Positions 53,659 through 63,009 are shown, counted from the stretch's first letter. The stretch: 64,000 nt of DNA from Pseudomonas mucidolens (GCF_900106045.1 NZ_LT629802.1:2232001-2296000), one strand, 5' to 3'. Notes: a model not told the origin generated them from the letters alone. Numbers and translations: made by a program.

Positions 53659-54552
53659 ATGAATATCGGCTTTATCGGAACGGGAAGCATGGGCAAAGCC
53701 ATCATTCCGTTACTCATCAAGGCTGGCCATCATGTTTCTGCCTGGAACCGTAGCCGTGAAGCAATGGCGGATCTGGAAGGTGTGCGACCTCTCGAATCCC
53801 CGGCAGCGGCCTTCCAGGAAGCTGTTGTAATCAGCCTGCTTGCCGACGATCGCGCCGTACGAGAGGTGCTGCTGTCTCCTCAGGCCCTCGGCAAGGCAGA
53901 TAAACGCTGCATCCACATTGTCATGTCAACGCTGTCGCCGTTGCTTATGAAAGCGCTACAAACGGCTCATCACGACGCTGGTATCGCACTGATCGCCGCG
54001 CCGGTGTTTGGTGTGCCTGCGGTGGCAGCCAGAGGTGAGTTGAATATCCTGGCAGCCGGTTCGCAGGCGGCCATTGCGACTGTCCAGCCGATCTTTGACC
54101 TGTTGGGGAAAAAGACCTGGTTTCTGGGCGATCAACCCGACCAGGCGTGCATTGCGAAAATCGCCGGTAACATGATGATCACCCAGGCTATCCAGTCGCT
54201 GGGCGAGGCCAGTGTGCTCGCCGAGCGTTACGGATTGAGTCCTGCCGTTTTCATCGAACTCATGACGCAAACCCTGTTCGCCTCCCCCAGCTATCAACGA
54301 TATGGGCAGAACATCGTCGCAGGCACATTTGAACCGGGCTTCAAACTGTCTCTGGGGCTCAAGGACATCAACCTGGCAATCGATGCAGCTCGCCTCAAAG
54401 ATTTGGCGTTACCGGCTGCCGACGCCGTGCGATCGAAAATGACGGCAGCAGTTGCTCGGGGGCTTGGAAACAAGGACTGGTCTGTTTTCGCCACCGAAAC
54501 CGTCACCCGATCAGATGAACAACCCTTCACGGCAACGGTCATGGATGTATGA
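53659..54552 (+). CDS. NAD(P)-dependent beta-hydroxyacid dehydrogenase-like protein
   Basis: This 297-residue protein has the N-terminal Rossmann motif IGFIGTGSMGKAIIPLLIKAG and the helical C-terminal domain of 3-hydroxyisobutyrate dehydrogenases, with LGEASVLAERYGLSPAVF. The conserved Lys in CIAKIAGNMMITQAI is typical. Imine reductases share this fold, so the reaction is open. It is likely NADPH-dependent and cytoplasmic. GAGGACC precedes the ATG. Confidence 0.87.
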   Translation: MNIGFIGTGSMGKAIIPLLIKAGHHVSAWNRSREAMADLEGVRPLESPAAAFQEAVVISLLADDRAVREVLLSPQALGKADKRCIHIVMSTLSPLLMKALQTAHHDAGIALIAAPVFGVPAVAARGELNILAAGSQAAIATVQPIFDLLGKKTWFLGDQPDQACIAKIAGNMMITQAIQSLGEASVLAERYGLSPAVFIELMTQTLFASPSYQRYGQNIVAGTFEPGFKLSLGLKDINLAIDAARLKDLALPAADAVRSKMTAAVARGLGNKDWSVFATETVTRSDEQPFTATVMDV

Positions 54553-54650
54553 ACATTACTTCAATGATGCATTCAAGGACGCAGTGGCGGGCCAAAGCCG
54601 TGGGCGCGCCTGGCCGGACATGAAGCATTTAGATTGCACTGACGAGGCCC

Positions 54651-55736
54651 TCAGTTGGGGGCAAGCTTGGACATAAAGGTGCCTGCAGGGAGCGGCTCCG
54701 TGGCTCTCGCCCGCAAATCACTACGCACATCACTGGGCGAGGTGTTGAAAACCTCGCGAAACGTTCGCGAGAAATGGGATGCGTCGGCAAAACCGCATTC
54801 ATAAGCAATCTCGGACATACTTTTGAGGGTGTGTTCGATCAACCACATGGCGCGCTCGAGACGAATTTGCCGGTAGGTTTGGGAAGGCGGCATGGCGAGT
54901 TCGGCGTCAAAGCCGCGCGTGAGGCGCCGCACGTTTGTGCTCAACTTCTCGGCGATGCTGTGGATTGTGACCGGGCGGCCCAGGTTCTGCTGCATGATCA
55001 AGAGCGCCCTTCGCACCAGGGGATCGCGCACCGGCGCACTCAGGTCCAGCGCCGCGCGTGCCTGCGGATGATTGCTTGCCCTCACCTCATCAAACAGCAG
55101 CATTGAGACCGTTCTCAGTGCCCGTTCTCGTCCGCAGTGCCGCTGGATCAGATGAATCGCGAGGTCAAAAGCACTGGCGCCACCCGGACACGTGAGTCGT
55201 GGACCGTCGATCGTAAAGAGGCGGTCGGACTCCACGACGATATCGGGAAATTCAGATTGGAACTGCGCAACGTGGAATTGGTGAACGCAAGCACGTCGGC
55301 CTTGCATCGCGCCTAGCCGCGCCAGCATGAAACTGCCCGTACAGGCGCCTATCAGTGGCACCGATCCGGCAGCGGCCCGTATATAGCTGATGATCGCGGG
55401 ATCAGTACGCTGATGACTTTGCAGCTTGCCGCCGACCACGACGATGTAATCGAAACCTTCGGGCGGCTGGAGCGTAGCGCTCGGCAAAACGGTAAGGCCG
55501 CAGCTCGACCGAATCGCGCGCCCAGTCGGTGCCATGATCTCCCACTGACAAAAGAGGTTACGGCTGAGGTCAAGCTCATCACCCGAGATGCGCAGCGCTT
55601 CAAGAAACCCTGTGAGCGCGAGCAGCGTGAAGTCCGGAAGGAGCAGGAAGCCCATGCGGAGCTCAAGAACCGGAGCGTCCATCTTTTTCGCGTAGTCCAC
55701 GACCCCACCCCATTTTTTATCGAAGTGAGCGCTCAC
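54651..55736 (-). CDS. GlxA-type AraC transcriptional regulator (DJ-1/PfpI domain plus HTH)
   Basis: This 361-residue regulator has a DJ-1/PfpI-like N-terminal domain (about 20-190: MGFLLLPDFTLLALTGFLEAL, then GACTGSFMLARLG at the nucleophile elbow region). An AraC helix-turn-helix pair (about 245-345: RALLIMQQNLGRPVTIHSIA, and MSEIAYECGFADASHFSRTF) follows. Such proteins often control catabolism of quaternary amines or amino acids. The start may be the ATG 18 codons later. It is divergent from the MFS gene at 56038. Confidence 0.88.
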   Translation of the reverse strand: MSAHFDKKWGGVVDYAKKMDAPVLELRMGFLLLPDFTLLALTGFLEALRISGDELDLSRNLFCQWEIMAPTGRAIRSSCGLTVLPSATLQPPEGFDYIVVVGGKLQSHQRTDPAIISYIRAAAGSVPLIGACTGSFMLARLGAMQGRRACVHQFHVAQFQSEFPDIVVESDRLFTIDGPRLTCPGGASAFDLAIHLIQRHCGRERALRTVSMLLFDEVRASNHPQARAALDLSAPVRDPLVRRALLIMQQNLGRPVTIHSIAEKLSTNVRRLTRGFDAELAMPPSQTYRQIRLERAMWLIEHTLKSMSEIAYECGFADASHFSRTFREVFNTSPSDVRSDLRARATEPLPAGTFMSKLAPN

Positions 55737-56037
55737 TCCTGAGTGGCCAGATTGTTTCCGATGTACAAGAAGTTGTCCATATTCTTCTAGTCATGCACAA
55801 GCCCTGGATCGCAAGCTAAAGCCGGTGCCCACGCACCTTGCCCTCACCCCCGAGGGCCAGGGGCATGCTCGTTGTACGAATTGGAGCACGAAACGAGGCG
55901 TTGAGCTGGTTATCAATGATCGTTGAGACGGGACCTGATCCAGTGACCTTACAAGCGATTGCGCCTTGTTGGTGGCAGCGCTGCTTATTGATCCAGCGGC
56001 CTGGCGTCCGCGCCCATTAACCTGCATGAGAAGCACC
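55737..56037. other. Divergent promoter region
   Basis: About 300 bp between the GlxA-like and MFS genes; no gene was recognised. It probably carries the promoters of both. Confidence 0.4.
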
Positions 56038-57384
56038 ATGACCGACCTTCCCCTTCCTCCCCCCACCTTCGCAAACGAATATCCGAGCCTGGGACGCGCG
56101 CGCTATGCGCAATACGTCCTCGGACTGATCGCCCTCCTCTTGGCGATGGACGCCGGGATCGTCGCTCTGTTGCTGGAACCCATCAAACTGGATTTGGGCC
56201 TTACCGACCTACAAGCGGGCATCGCGAACACTACAAGCTATTCCCTGGCCTACGGCCTGTTGAGCCTGCCTATGGGGTTATTGGTTGACAAGACGAGCCG
56301 GGTAAGACTTTTGCTCCTGGCGATGGTGTTGTGGTGTGCCTCGCTCGGCCTGGCAGCGTTCGCGACCGGCTTCTGGACCTTGGCGCTGGCCAAGGCGCTG
56401 ATGGGCGCCGCAACAGCCGCCTCGCTTCCCGCAGCCCTCTCGCTTTTCGGCGACTACTTTGCGCCTGAACGACGCGCTTCCGCGACAACAACCTACCCAT
56501 TGGGCAGCATCCTCGGCGGAGCGGCTGCTGTCCTGGTCGGCGGATTGGGCTTTGATGCGCTCAGCAAGATCTATGCTATCGATCCCAACGGCCTGGGAGG
56601 GCTGACACCTTGGCGCGCAGTTTTCGCACTCGCCGCAATTGTCGCGCTACCGATCATAGGATTGATCTTATTGATGCGCGAGCCACAGCGTATGGAGGCG
56701 CGCGAACAAGGCGGTGGTACGTGGCAGGAGCTCTGGGCGTACCGTAGCTTTCTCGTTCCTCTGCTTGCCGGTGTCGGACTACTGACAGGCATGTCCACCA
56801 ACATTGCAACCTGGGCGGCGCCTGCTCTCATGCGTCTATACCACCAGCAACCAGGCGACTTTGCCGGATGGTATGCCGCGGTAATACTCGGTTCAGGCGG
56901 CATCGGCGTGGCTGCATCGGGAAAACTGGTGAGTTGGGCACAGCGCAATGGTGGCTATCGCGCGGTCATGATTCCGGCAGCCATAAGCGCGCTGATATGT
57001 GCGCCCGCCTCCGCCATGGCAATAATGTCTAGCGTCACGCTTTTCGCCGTCACACTGACTGTTTTTCAACTGGCCGCTGCTGTCGCTATCGTCGTACCCG
57101 TGATCGCCATCAACTTCCTTATTCCCAATGAACTGCGGGGGCGAGCGTTCGGCCTTTACATCATTGCGGGAGCAATCGGCAGCAGCCTGTCAGCACCCGC
57201 GGTCGCTGCACTCAGCGGGCTTCTGGGAGGTGAAGGCATGCTGGGTTATGCGATGGCGGGCGTCGGCGCACCAATGGCCGTGTTGGCGGCAACCTGCTTG
57301 GCAATAACCGCAAAATTCAGCCCAAGAGGAGACGTCGCCCCTGTTGCTGATGCCGCTTCGCTACGACCTTTGCCGACCACCTAG
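56038..57384 (+). CDS. MFS transporter
   Basis: This 448-residue transporter has about 12 hydrophobic segments (first at about residue 25, GLIALLLAMDAGIVALLLEPIKL). The TM2-3 loop motif is GLLVDKTSRVRLLLLA. The start at 56038 (MTDLPLPPPTFANE) is preceded by an ATG at 56026 that could also be used. It is likely a solute uptake or export system under the divergent GlxA-like regulator. The substrate cannot be inferred. Confidence 0.85.
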   Translation: MTDLPLPPPTFANEYPSLGRARYAQYVLGLIALLLAMDAGIVALLLEPIKLDLGLTDLQAGIANTTSYSLAYGLLSLPMGLLVDKTSRVRLLLLAMVLWCASLGLAAFATGFWTLALAKALMGAATAASLPAALSLFGDYFAPERRASATTTYPLGSILGGAAAVLVGGLGFDALSKIYAIDPNGLGGLTPWRAVFALAAIVALPIIGLILLMREPQRMEAREQGGGTWQELWAYRSFLVPLLAGVGLLTGMSTNIATWAAPALMRLYHQQPGDFAGWYAAVILGSGGIGVAASGKLVSWAQRNGGYRAVMIPAAISALICAPASAMAIMSSVTLFAVTLTVFQLAAAVAIVVPVIAINFLIPNELRGRAFGLYIIAGAIGSSLSAPAVAALSGLLGGEGMLGYAMAGVGAPMAVLAATCLAITAKFSPRGDVAPVADAASLRPLPTT

Positions 57385-57521
57385 CCTGACCCAGCCCATA
57401 CCGTTGAACACCCCATCGTCACGACGCACATCCTGGAATGCCTACGGCTTCCAGGACATCCAACAACTTTTGGGGACAAATGCAATTTTCAGCGGCTTTC
57501 GTCAACGGAGCTTGACCCGTT

Positions 57522-58073
57522 TTATTGTGATTTTTCAGGGTGCGAAAAGTAGAGCTCATCCAATGCGCCACGCAGTAACTCGCGCTGGATGTCTGACCCG
57601 TTTACTGGCAACAGTGTGCGTCGCACGATTGTCCAACGATTATCCCGCCGGACTAACTGCCAGCGATTTACGACCGCGCGGTGAATGCGGTATCCGGTGG
57701 AAGTACCATGATTGGGCAGGTCGCGTTCGAGGCCTTGGTGATCCAAATGCACGATCATCAGATACGACGTGACAATGGCCTGATCTGCGCGCAGATCGAT
57801 GAGCGGCAGGCCGGTAAAATGAGCGAGTCCGCCACGGATGGCAGCTTCATGTTCGGGCCGTTGGATGAAGGCGGCGATTTCCTTTGCGCCGTGAGCGCCA
57901 TCCAGTGTCGGACCGCGATCGAACACGCCGTCCTCCTGATACACCGACAACGTGTAGTCGGCATGCCCTGTATCGGCACTTGGCGGATGGGAAGCGATCA
58001 GCTCGTAAATGGCGAGTTTGTCTTCCACTGTACGCAGCCGGCCTTCCAGATCGGTAAACGCTTGGGTTTGCAT
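57522..58073 (-). CDS. NTF2-like (SnoaL/ring-hydroxylase beta subunit-type) protein
   Basis: This 183-residue protein has an N-terminal helix with LEGRLRTVEDKLAIYELIAS followed by an NTF2-like beta/alpha cone with VYQEDGVFDRGPTLDGAHGAKEIAAFI and SYLMIVHLDHQGLE. The GxYxD-type start (DTGHADYTLSVYQEDGVFD) is characteristic of SnoaL-4 enzymes and dehydrochlorinase-like proteins. A polar ligand or isomerase/dehydratase role is possible. It is divergent from the LysR gene at 58374, with an inverted repeat in the promoter region. Confidence 0.8.
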   Translation of the reverse strand: MQTQAFTDLEGRLRTVEDKLAIYELIASHPPSADTGHADYTLSVYQEDGVFDRGPTLDGAHGAKEIAAFIQRPEHEAAIRGGLAHFTGLPLIDLRADQAIVTSYLMIVHLDHQGLERDLPNHGTSTGYRIHRAVVNRWQLVRRDNRWTIVRRTLLPVNGSDIQRELLRGALDELYFSHPEKSQ

Positions 58074-58373
58074 GCTTTTATCTCCATAGCCGGATAATCA
58101 ATGCAGGGATTTAAACCTGGAAATCGCTCCAGGTATGCGTCGATGAAAAAGTGTAGTGGCTATGGAAGGGCCCGAATAATACCTTTTGAGAAGCAGCGAT
58201 ACCGAGACGGCATCACCGAAGGCCTATGGATGCCGCCCTGGACCTTGTGAGCCCCCGCCGAACGGCGCCCGCTTTCGAATAGAACGCCCCGATCCGGGCA
58301 GTTTTTTGCTGGACGCCCTGAGGGTGCCGATGCACGATCATCAACTTTACCGTCGACGGTTCCGGAACAAACA
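58074..58373. promoter_or_regulatory. Divergent promoter region with ACCTGGA/TCCAGGT inverted repeat
   Basis: The 300 bp between the NTF2-like and LysR genes contain ACCTGGA (58115-58121) and TCCAGGT (58128-58134), a 7-bp inverted repeat 42 bp upstream of the NTF2-like start. Its size and spacing suit a regulator half-site pair. Confidence 0.5.
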
Positions 58374-59291
58374 ATGGACTTCAGGAAGCTTCACTACTTC
58401 GTTAAGGTCGTTGAGGCAGGCGGATTTCGACGCGCCTCGAAAGACCTGAATATCGCCCAGCCCGCACTCACACGACAAATCCAGTCTTTGGAAAATGCCT
58501 TTGGGGTGCAGCTTCTTTCTCGCACCGCTTCCGGTGTCACGCCTACGGCGCAGGGCTTGCTGTTGTTCAAGGAGGCGCGAGAAATTCTGACGCGTATCCA
58601 TGCGCTACAGGATCTGCTCTGCCCTCGAAATTTACCGGCAACAGGCGAGGTCCGGCTAGGTTTGCCGTCAGCCTTCGCGGACACGCTTTTGAGCACCCTT
58701 GTTGAGTCGACTCAAGCCAGACACCCTGGCGTGCGTATTATCTGTCAAGAGGGCGCGACCGGCCTGATCGAGAGCGTGGAAAATGGATCTTTGGATCTGT
58801 CGGTCGCGAGCGTGGCTGGTGAGCGATCCACTTACCAGTGTGAGGTTGAGCTCTTGATGAAGGAGCAGGATTATCTCGTGACGTTGGATCAGGGGATGCC
58901 CTTCGGCCCGACTATACCGATAGACCGGATATTATCCATGCCACTGGTGTTGACCCCGCTCCCCAACGCCCGGCGAAGCCACCTGGAAGACATAGCGCGA
59001 GCGGCCGGCGTACAACTGCATGTCGTGGCCGAGGCCGCCACCCTGTCAGCACAACTTAACCTCGTCCTGCGCGGTATCGGTTCGGCAATCCTGCCATTGA
59101 GTGCCGCGCGCCAGATGGCGCTGCGTGAAACCATACGGATCACTCCGATCAAAGGTCTGCTGACAGACAGGGCGCTTTTGCTCAACAGGAAAACCGCCAA
59201 CCCCATCGCGACGCACGCGGTCGCTCAAGAAATTCGCGACATCTTTAGGTCACTGACAGACTTGATCAACCCCGTCCGCAGAGAGCCCTGA
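58374..59291 (+). CDS. LysR-family transcriptional regulator
   Basis: This 305-residue regulator has the N-terminal LysR helix-turn-helix (FRKLHYFVKVVEAGGFRRASKDL and IAQPALTRQIQSLE). The ligand-binding domain continues with GEVRLGLPSAFADTLLSTL. This type (TieR/CbbR-like group with RKLHYF start) often acts in aromatic catabolism. It is divergent from the NTF2-like gene, which it likely controls. Confidence 0.9.
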   Translation: MDFRKLHYFVKVVEAGGFRRASKDLNIAQPALTRQIQSLENAFGVQLLSRTASGVTPTAQGLLLFKEAREILTRIHALQDLLCPRNLPATGEVRLGLPSAFADTLLSTLVESTQARHPGVRIICQEGATGLIESVENGSLDLSVASVAGERSTYQCEVELLMKEQDYLVTLDQGMPFGPTIPIDRILSMPLVLTPLPNARRSHLEDIARAAGVQLHVVAEAATLSAQLNLVLRGIGSAILPLSAARQMALRETIRITPIKGLLTDRALLLNRKTANPIATHAVAQEIRDIFRSLTDLINPVRREP

Positions 59292-59545
59292 GAGCTATAC
59301 ACAACAGTGCCACTCTTAACACTCAGCTCTCCAAGACGCCGATAAGACAGCCGTTGCTGATATTTTTCAGGGCAGCATGTTCAGGCTAACCAATCAATAG
59401 AGTATAAGACGTAGATATCCATAGAGCTTGCTTACCCGTGGCTTTGCAGCGCTTAGAAACATTCTTATCCCGTTCGCATTGTGTCAGCTGTACATAGTGG
59501 GCATGCCGCTACAATCTCAATAGCAACACTCCAGTCACACGAGGC

Positions 59546-59761
59546 TTATTTGATCCTTACCACGCACGGCCTCGTAGCGCTTGCAGATTCATGGTAAATA
59601 TCGTCCAGCCACCCTGCAATTTCATCCTCATGAATAAAGTCAGGAATGACCACTTCCACAGCTCGTGAGCGCTTCCCTGTACTTTGGTCAAGATAAAAGA
59701 CATACCACTCGCTTTGCGTTTTCTGAATGCCTAGTGTTTTTCCAAATACGTCGAAAACCAT
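59546..59761 (-). CDS. DUF7661-like small protein
   Basis: This 71-residue protein (starting at 59761, MVFDVFGKTLGIQKTQSEWY) has a beta-rich core with YFLDQ/YLDQSTGKRSRAVEVV and a C-terminal DFIHEDEIAGWLDDIYHESA, features I associate with DUF7661 proteins in pseudomonads. There are two more in-frame ATG codons upstream (59764, 59779). No signal or membrane segment is visible. The role is unknown. Confidence 0.6.
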   Translation of the reverse strand: MVFDVFGKTLGIQKTQSEWYVFYLDQSTGKRSRAVEVVIPDFIHEDEIAGWLDDIYHESASATRPCVVRIK

Positions 59762-60225
59762 CATTACCATACATACCAATTTATATAGAAAATGTTTAAA
59801 ATCAAGCGATTAGGGTGGGATTCGATATTTTGGCAGCCAATCTTTGCTGTATTATATGTGCATTCTAACCCTAGTGTGGACGTTAAGTGCTAGCACATGG
59901 ACATTTTGCTGTTTGCGGCTGGTGCGGCTGTTATCTGCAGTTCCTCGCACAAATCCGCATATGCCGAACTATCGAATACGGCTCCTGCTTCTAATATGTG
60001 GTCGCGGTTGGGATGGCAGTTACCTGCCCCTGCACAGCTCCGTACATGGGGAACTACCGCATACGGCTACTGCCTTGGGTGGGTGACGCGAAGCGTATCC
60101 GTCCGGTGAAGTCATCTACTCAGCTCAGCAAAGCCCAGGCATGGCCTGCACGTGAATTTCGGGAGACTCCCTTAGCGTCAGCCGCGTGGATCTACCCGCA
60201 CATTACCCATACCGGAGGAATTTCT
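59762..60225. other. AT-rich and repeat-containing region upstream of the hexapeptide transferase gene
   Basis: About 460 bp with no convincing gene, AT-rich at first. Two imperfect direct repeats of about 42 bp occur near 59948 and 60034 (both run from CACA through GAACTA to ATACGGCT), with about 70% identity by eye. Their role is unknown; they may be relics of a duplicated segment. Confidence 0.35.
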
Positions 60226-60837
60226 ATGAAGCTAGTTGAGATCAGTATGTTTATTACTCGGTGGCCATTGCTAGGCTTGGTGCCCCCTGCCGCTTGGCTT
60301 GTTTCTCAAGACTGCGAAAACCAAATTTTGGCCTTGCTGGCAGGTCTTGGTGCGGGTTATCGGCGCCATGGAGACTGTGCCATCCACGAAAGCGCCGTTG
60401 TGGAGCAAGGGGCTGTGCTGAAAGGCCCGATTATCATCGGCGAAGGATCATTTGTGGCGGCGGGAGCTTACCTACGTGGAGGCGTTTACCTCGGCAGCAA
60501 TTGCATCGTTGGGCCAAGCTGCGAAATGAAAAGCAGCTTCATGCTCGGTGGAAGCAAGCTGGCACACTTCAACTTTGTCGGCGACTCATTGATCGGCGAG
60601 GGCGTGAATATTGAAGCAGGTGCAATAATTGCCAATTACCGTAATGAACTGGATGGTGCAGATATCAAAATCCGCCATGGTGACAATGTGATCGTGACGG
60701 GAGTAAAAAAATTCGGTGCCTTAGTCGGTGACGGCTGCAAAATTGGAGCAAACGCAGTCATTGCTCCCGGCGCTCTACTACGGCCAAACACCCACGTTCC
60801 ACGTCTGGGGTTGATTGACCAGTTCGCCTACGATTAA
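60226..60837 (+). CDS. Left-handed beta-helix (hexapeptide repeat) transferase-like protein
   Basis: This 203-residue protein starts at 60226 (AGGAGGAA-like GGAGGAA upstream). Its core (about residues 55-190) repeats the [LIV]-G-x4 hexapeptide pattern of LbetaH enzymes: GPIIIGEGSFVAAGAYLRGG, then VYLGSNCIVGPSC and LIGEGVNIEAGAIIANYRNE. GlmU, LpxA and carnitine-type acyltransferases share this fold. The N-terminal 50 residues (SMFITRWPLLGLVPPAAWLV) are hydrophobic and may contact the membrane. The substrate is unknown. The frame is open further upstream, but the ribosome site supports this start. Confidence 0.8.
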   Translation: MKLVEISMFITRWPLLGLVPPAAWLVSQDCENQILALLAGLGAGYRRHGDCAIHESAVVEQGAVLKGPIIIGEGSFVAAGAYLRGGVYLGSNCIVGPSCEMKSSFMLGGSKLAHFNFVGDSLIGEGVNIEAGAIIANYRNELDGADIKIRHGDNVIVTGVKKFGALVGDGCKIGANAVIAPGALLRPNTHVPRLGLIDQFAYD

Positions 60838-60926
60838 GTGGCGCCAACTTTAGAGCTGGTCACGCTCAGCATCGTAAATGCGGCTTAGCTATAAGCTATT
60901 GCGAAAGCCATCGTATGGAAGGCACA

Positions 60927-61110
60927 AGCAAGTACGCAAGGCGCAATGCGCAATGCGCAATGCGCAATGCGTCAGCGGCAAACCTGGATTACGCCGATGC
61001 GTCCAGCAACCTGTCGGTTTCGTACGCCTACCGGGTGAGTCGCGGCATCTATCTTCAAACCGCCCTGATTCATTTGGACAACCCTGCATTCGCACCAAAA
61101 CGAGACAGCT
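60927..61110 (+). repeat. Partial copy of the OprB-like porin 3' end with expanded GCGCAAT repeat
   Basis: This region repeats 49027-49189 almost exactly over about 162 bp. The single GCGCAAT at 49041 has become four in tandem (60941-60968), adding 21 bp and keeping the frame. The copied peptide reads YARRNAQCAMRNA then SAANLDYADASSN. It starts and ends abruptly within non-coding or unrelated sequence, so it is not a working gene. Confidence 0.85.
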
Positions 61111-61157
61111 TCGCAGACCATACGCTGCGCTACGATCGACGTATTTTGTGATGTCCA

Positions 61158-61532
61158 TTGAGTTGCCGGCGGAAGGCCAAGTATACCAGTACCAATGGAG
61201 AGCCTTACCTCGCTGTCAGCCTGACACTCGATCCGATAGTACTAGCAACCTTATTGGCCGATCTTCCAAAACTCAGCGAGCAATACGACAAGAATGCGGG
61301 CTTCTCGGTAGCTCCTGTCACGACCGACTTGATGGATGCTTGGGTACAGTTATTGCGCTTTATGAACCGGCCCGAGGACATCGCGCCCCTTGCCCCCTAC
61401 TACGAACGTGAGATTCTGTATCGTGTTCTTCAAGGTCCCCATGGCTGGATGCTGCGTGCCGCTGTTGATCATGTCCCCGCTGTGGCCGCTTTCATCAATA
61501 TAGACGGTAGTCATGTTCTGTCCCTGAAATGA
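61158..61532 (+). pseudogene. AraC-family regulator N-terminal domain fragment
   Basis: The 124-codon frame (61158-61532) encodes GEPYLAVSLTLDPIVLATLL and then DLMDAWVQLLRFMNRPEDIA and YYEREILYRVLQGPHGWMLR. These are segments of the N-terminal sensory domain of AraC-family regulators. The C-terminal DNA-binding helix-turn-helix, which should follow, is absent. The first 10 residues are also not of the family. The piece is joined to the porin copy upstream and looks like debris. Confidence 0.65.
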
Positions 61533-61791
61533 TTCGCCTTCGGATGTATAGCGCATTCTGAGCGCGCGCTCGACCTAGTGTTAAGGATCGGGCGCGTTTG
61601 CGCCTTTCTTTGAGCTGGCGGCTTTTGGTGTCTTCCTGCCACCTCTGCAGAACGTCAATGTCCCGTTGCAGTTGGAAGAACGACTCTTTGATCAAAGTGC
61701 GCCAAAGAGCCTGCTGATCTGTTGATTCAACTGTCTTTGACCATGAGGTCGGTGCGCTGCCAATGCTAGAAATTTTCTCCAGGATTTTCAT
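61495..61791 (-). CDS. Small protein of unknown function in a two-gene unit
   Basis: This 98-residue basic protein (MKILEKISSIGSAPTSWSKT) has a helical, Arg/Lys/Gln-rich middle (LQRWQEDTKSRQLKERRKRA). It starts 9 nt after the stop of the 402-aa gene, so the two are probably co-transcribed. No signal peptide or domain was recognised. The 3' end overlaps the AraC fragment on the other strand by 38 bp. Confidence 0.55.
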   Translation of the reverse strand: MKILEKISSIGSAPTSWSKTVESTDQQALWRTLIKESFFQLQRDIDVLQRWQEDTKSRQLKERRKRARSLTLGRARAQNALYIRRRIISGTEHDYRLY

Positions 61792-61800
61792 GAATTAATT

Positions 61801-63009
61801 TCAGAAAAGGGTGAAGAATTTCTTTCCGCACAGCATGATTATCTCCGTAAAATTTCCTTTCTTTAATTTTACAGAATCGCGCACTTCATCAATGACTTCT
61901 TCGATTATGTACTCCTCGCCCTGGTAGGTGTATTCGCTTGGCACAACTACCATTAAGATGCGTTTGTCTTGATAGTTTTTATCGTGTTTATCTTCGATGG
62001 CTTTTGTAACTCTGGCGGCAAGAGTATCGGTTTCCTGCTTCAGGTACGCCATTGTCTTTAGTGGAAATGTGCCGTCGTGCGTCTCGCTAGCTAGCGAGTG
62101 CAAAAGATAATCGTTTTTCGGGCACCCCAGAGTGACCTCTATTATTATTTCTTGGTTATTTTCATCATCAGTGATTTTAGCATCGAAATTCTCTTTTTCT
62201 GTGCCAAGTTCAAGAATGGCATGATCTGGTATCGACCTCTTCATCAAAAAATAATTGACAGGCAAAAACTCTTCTCTTAGGTATTTATTTGCCCGATATT
62301 TGTTTGAGAAAAACCCATCTGGCGCATGGATGTAGCTCAAATCGCTACTTGAACTTATAGACAGGTGCTCCTGTATTAATCTCTTGAATTCAACTACAGA
62401 TATCGGCCTCTTGAATATATCAAGATCGATGTCGTCTTTTTCATATGATTTTTCTTTTGGTGGCCGGTATGAAGCTTCTAGTGAATACTCAGCATTTAAA
62501 ACCAAGCCGGTATAGTGCATTGCCAGGTCGGGGTGTAGTGAAAAGTTTTTGCTATGATTATTTAGTATGCTCCTTCCTTTCATGCTGGGGAATGAGTCTA
62601 TAATTTTCATCACCCCACTTAATAGGAGATTGGTTAATTCGTCTCTTTTTTTACAGTCCGATTCAAGAAAGCTGAAGCCCCATAAAAATGCACCCTCAAC
62701 GAAAATTAACTCGTACTCATATACATAGACCTTTACGCCATGTACTTTCCCAAAATCCTGGAGCCACTCATTTATCAGGCTATTGAATTGTCTATATTTT
62801 TTCCATCCTAGCTCGCAATAGGGTGGGCCTTGATCAAAATATACGAAAGAGTGTGACTGCTGTTCTTCTTTCTTGAAGAATTCGGCGTTATCGAGCATCT
62901 TTGCTGTCCTCGCGTTAATTGGCTTTGCTGAGTAAGCCAGTCTTTCCATGTCATTTGTCAGATGTCCTTCAGCATCGCTGCTGAAACGATCTGGCCGTCT
63001 TACGTGCAT
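61801..63009 (-). CDS. Hypothetical protein with possible PD-(D/E)XK-like C-terminal domain
   Basis: This 402-residue protein is AT-rich compared with its surroundings, suggesting a transferred origin. No signal or membrane segment is visible. The N-terminal 240 residues have no recognised domain. In the C-terminal part, HAILELGTEKENFDAKITDD followed by QEIIIEVTLG and later RILMVVVPSEY gives an Asp...Glu-x-Thr arrangement reminiscent of a restriction-endonuclease fold with the Lys replaced by Thr. It is a resemblance only. It pairs with the 98-aa gene downstream. The first ATG lacks a good ribosome site; ATG 62949 (MERLAYSAKPINAR) is an alternative start. Confidence 0.55.
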   Translation of the reverse strand: MHVRRPDRFSSDAEGHLTNDMERLAYSAKPINARTAKMLDNAEFFKKEEQQSHSFVYFDQGPPYCELGWKKYRQFNSLINEWLQDFGKVHGVKVYVYEYELIFVEGAFLWGFSFLESDCKKRDELTNLLLSGVMKIIDSFPSMKGRSILNNHSKNFSLHPDLAMHYTGLVLNAEYSLEASYRPPKEKSYEKDDIDLDIFKRPISVVEFKRLIQEHLSISSSSDLSYIHAPDGFFSNKYRANKYLREEFLPVNYFLMKRSIPDHAILELGTEKENFDAKITDDENNQEIIIEVTLGCPKNDYLLHSLASETHDGTFPLKTMAYLKQETDTLAARVTKAIEDKHDKNYQDKRILMVVVPSEYTYQGEEYIIEEVIDEVRDSVKLKKGNFTEIIMLCGKKFFTLF

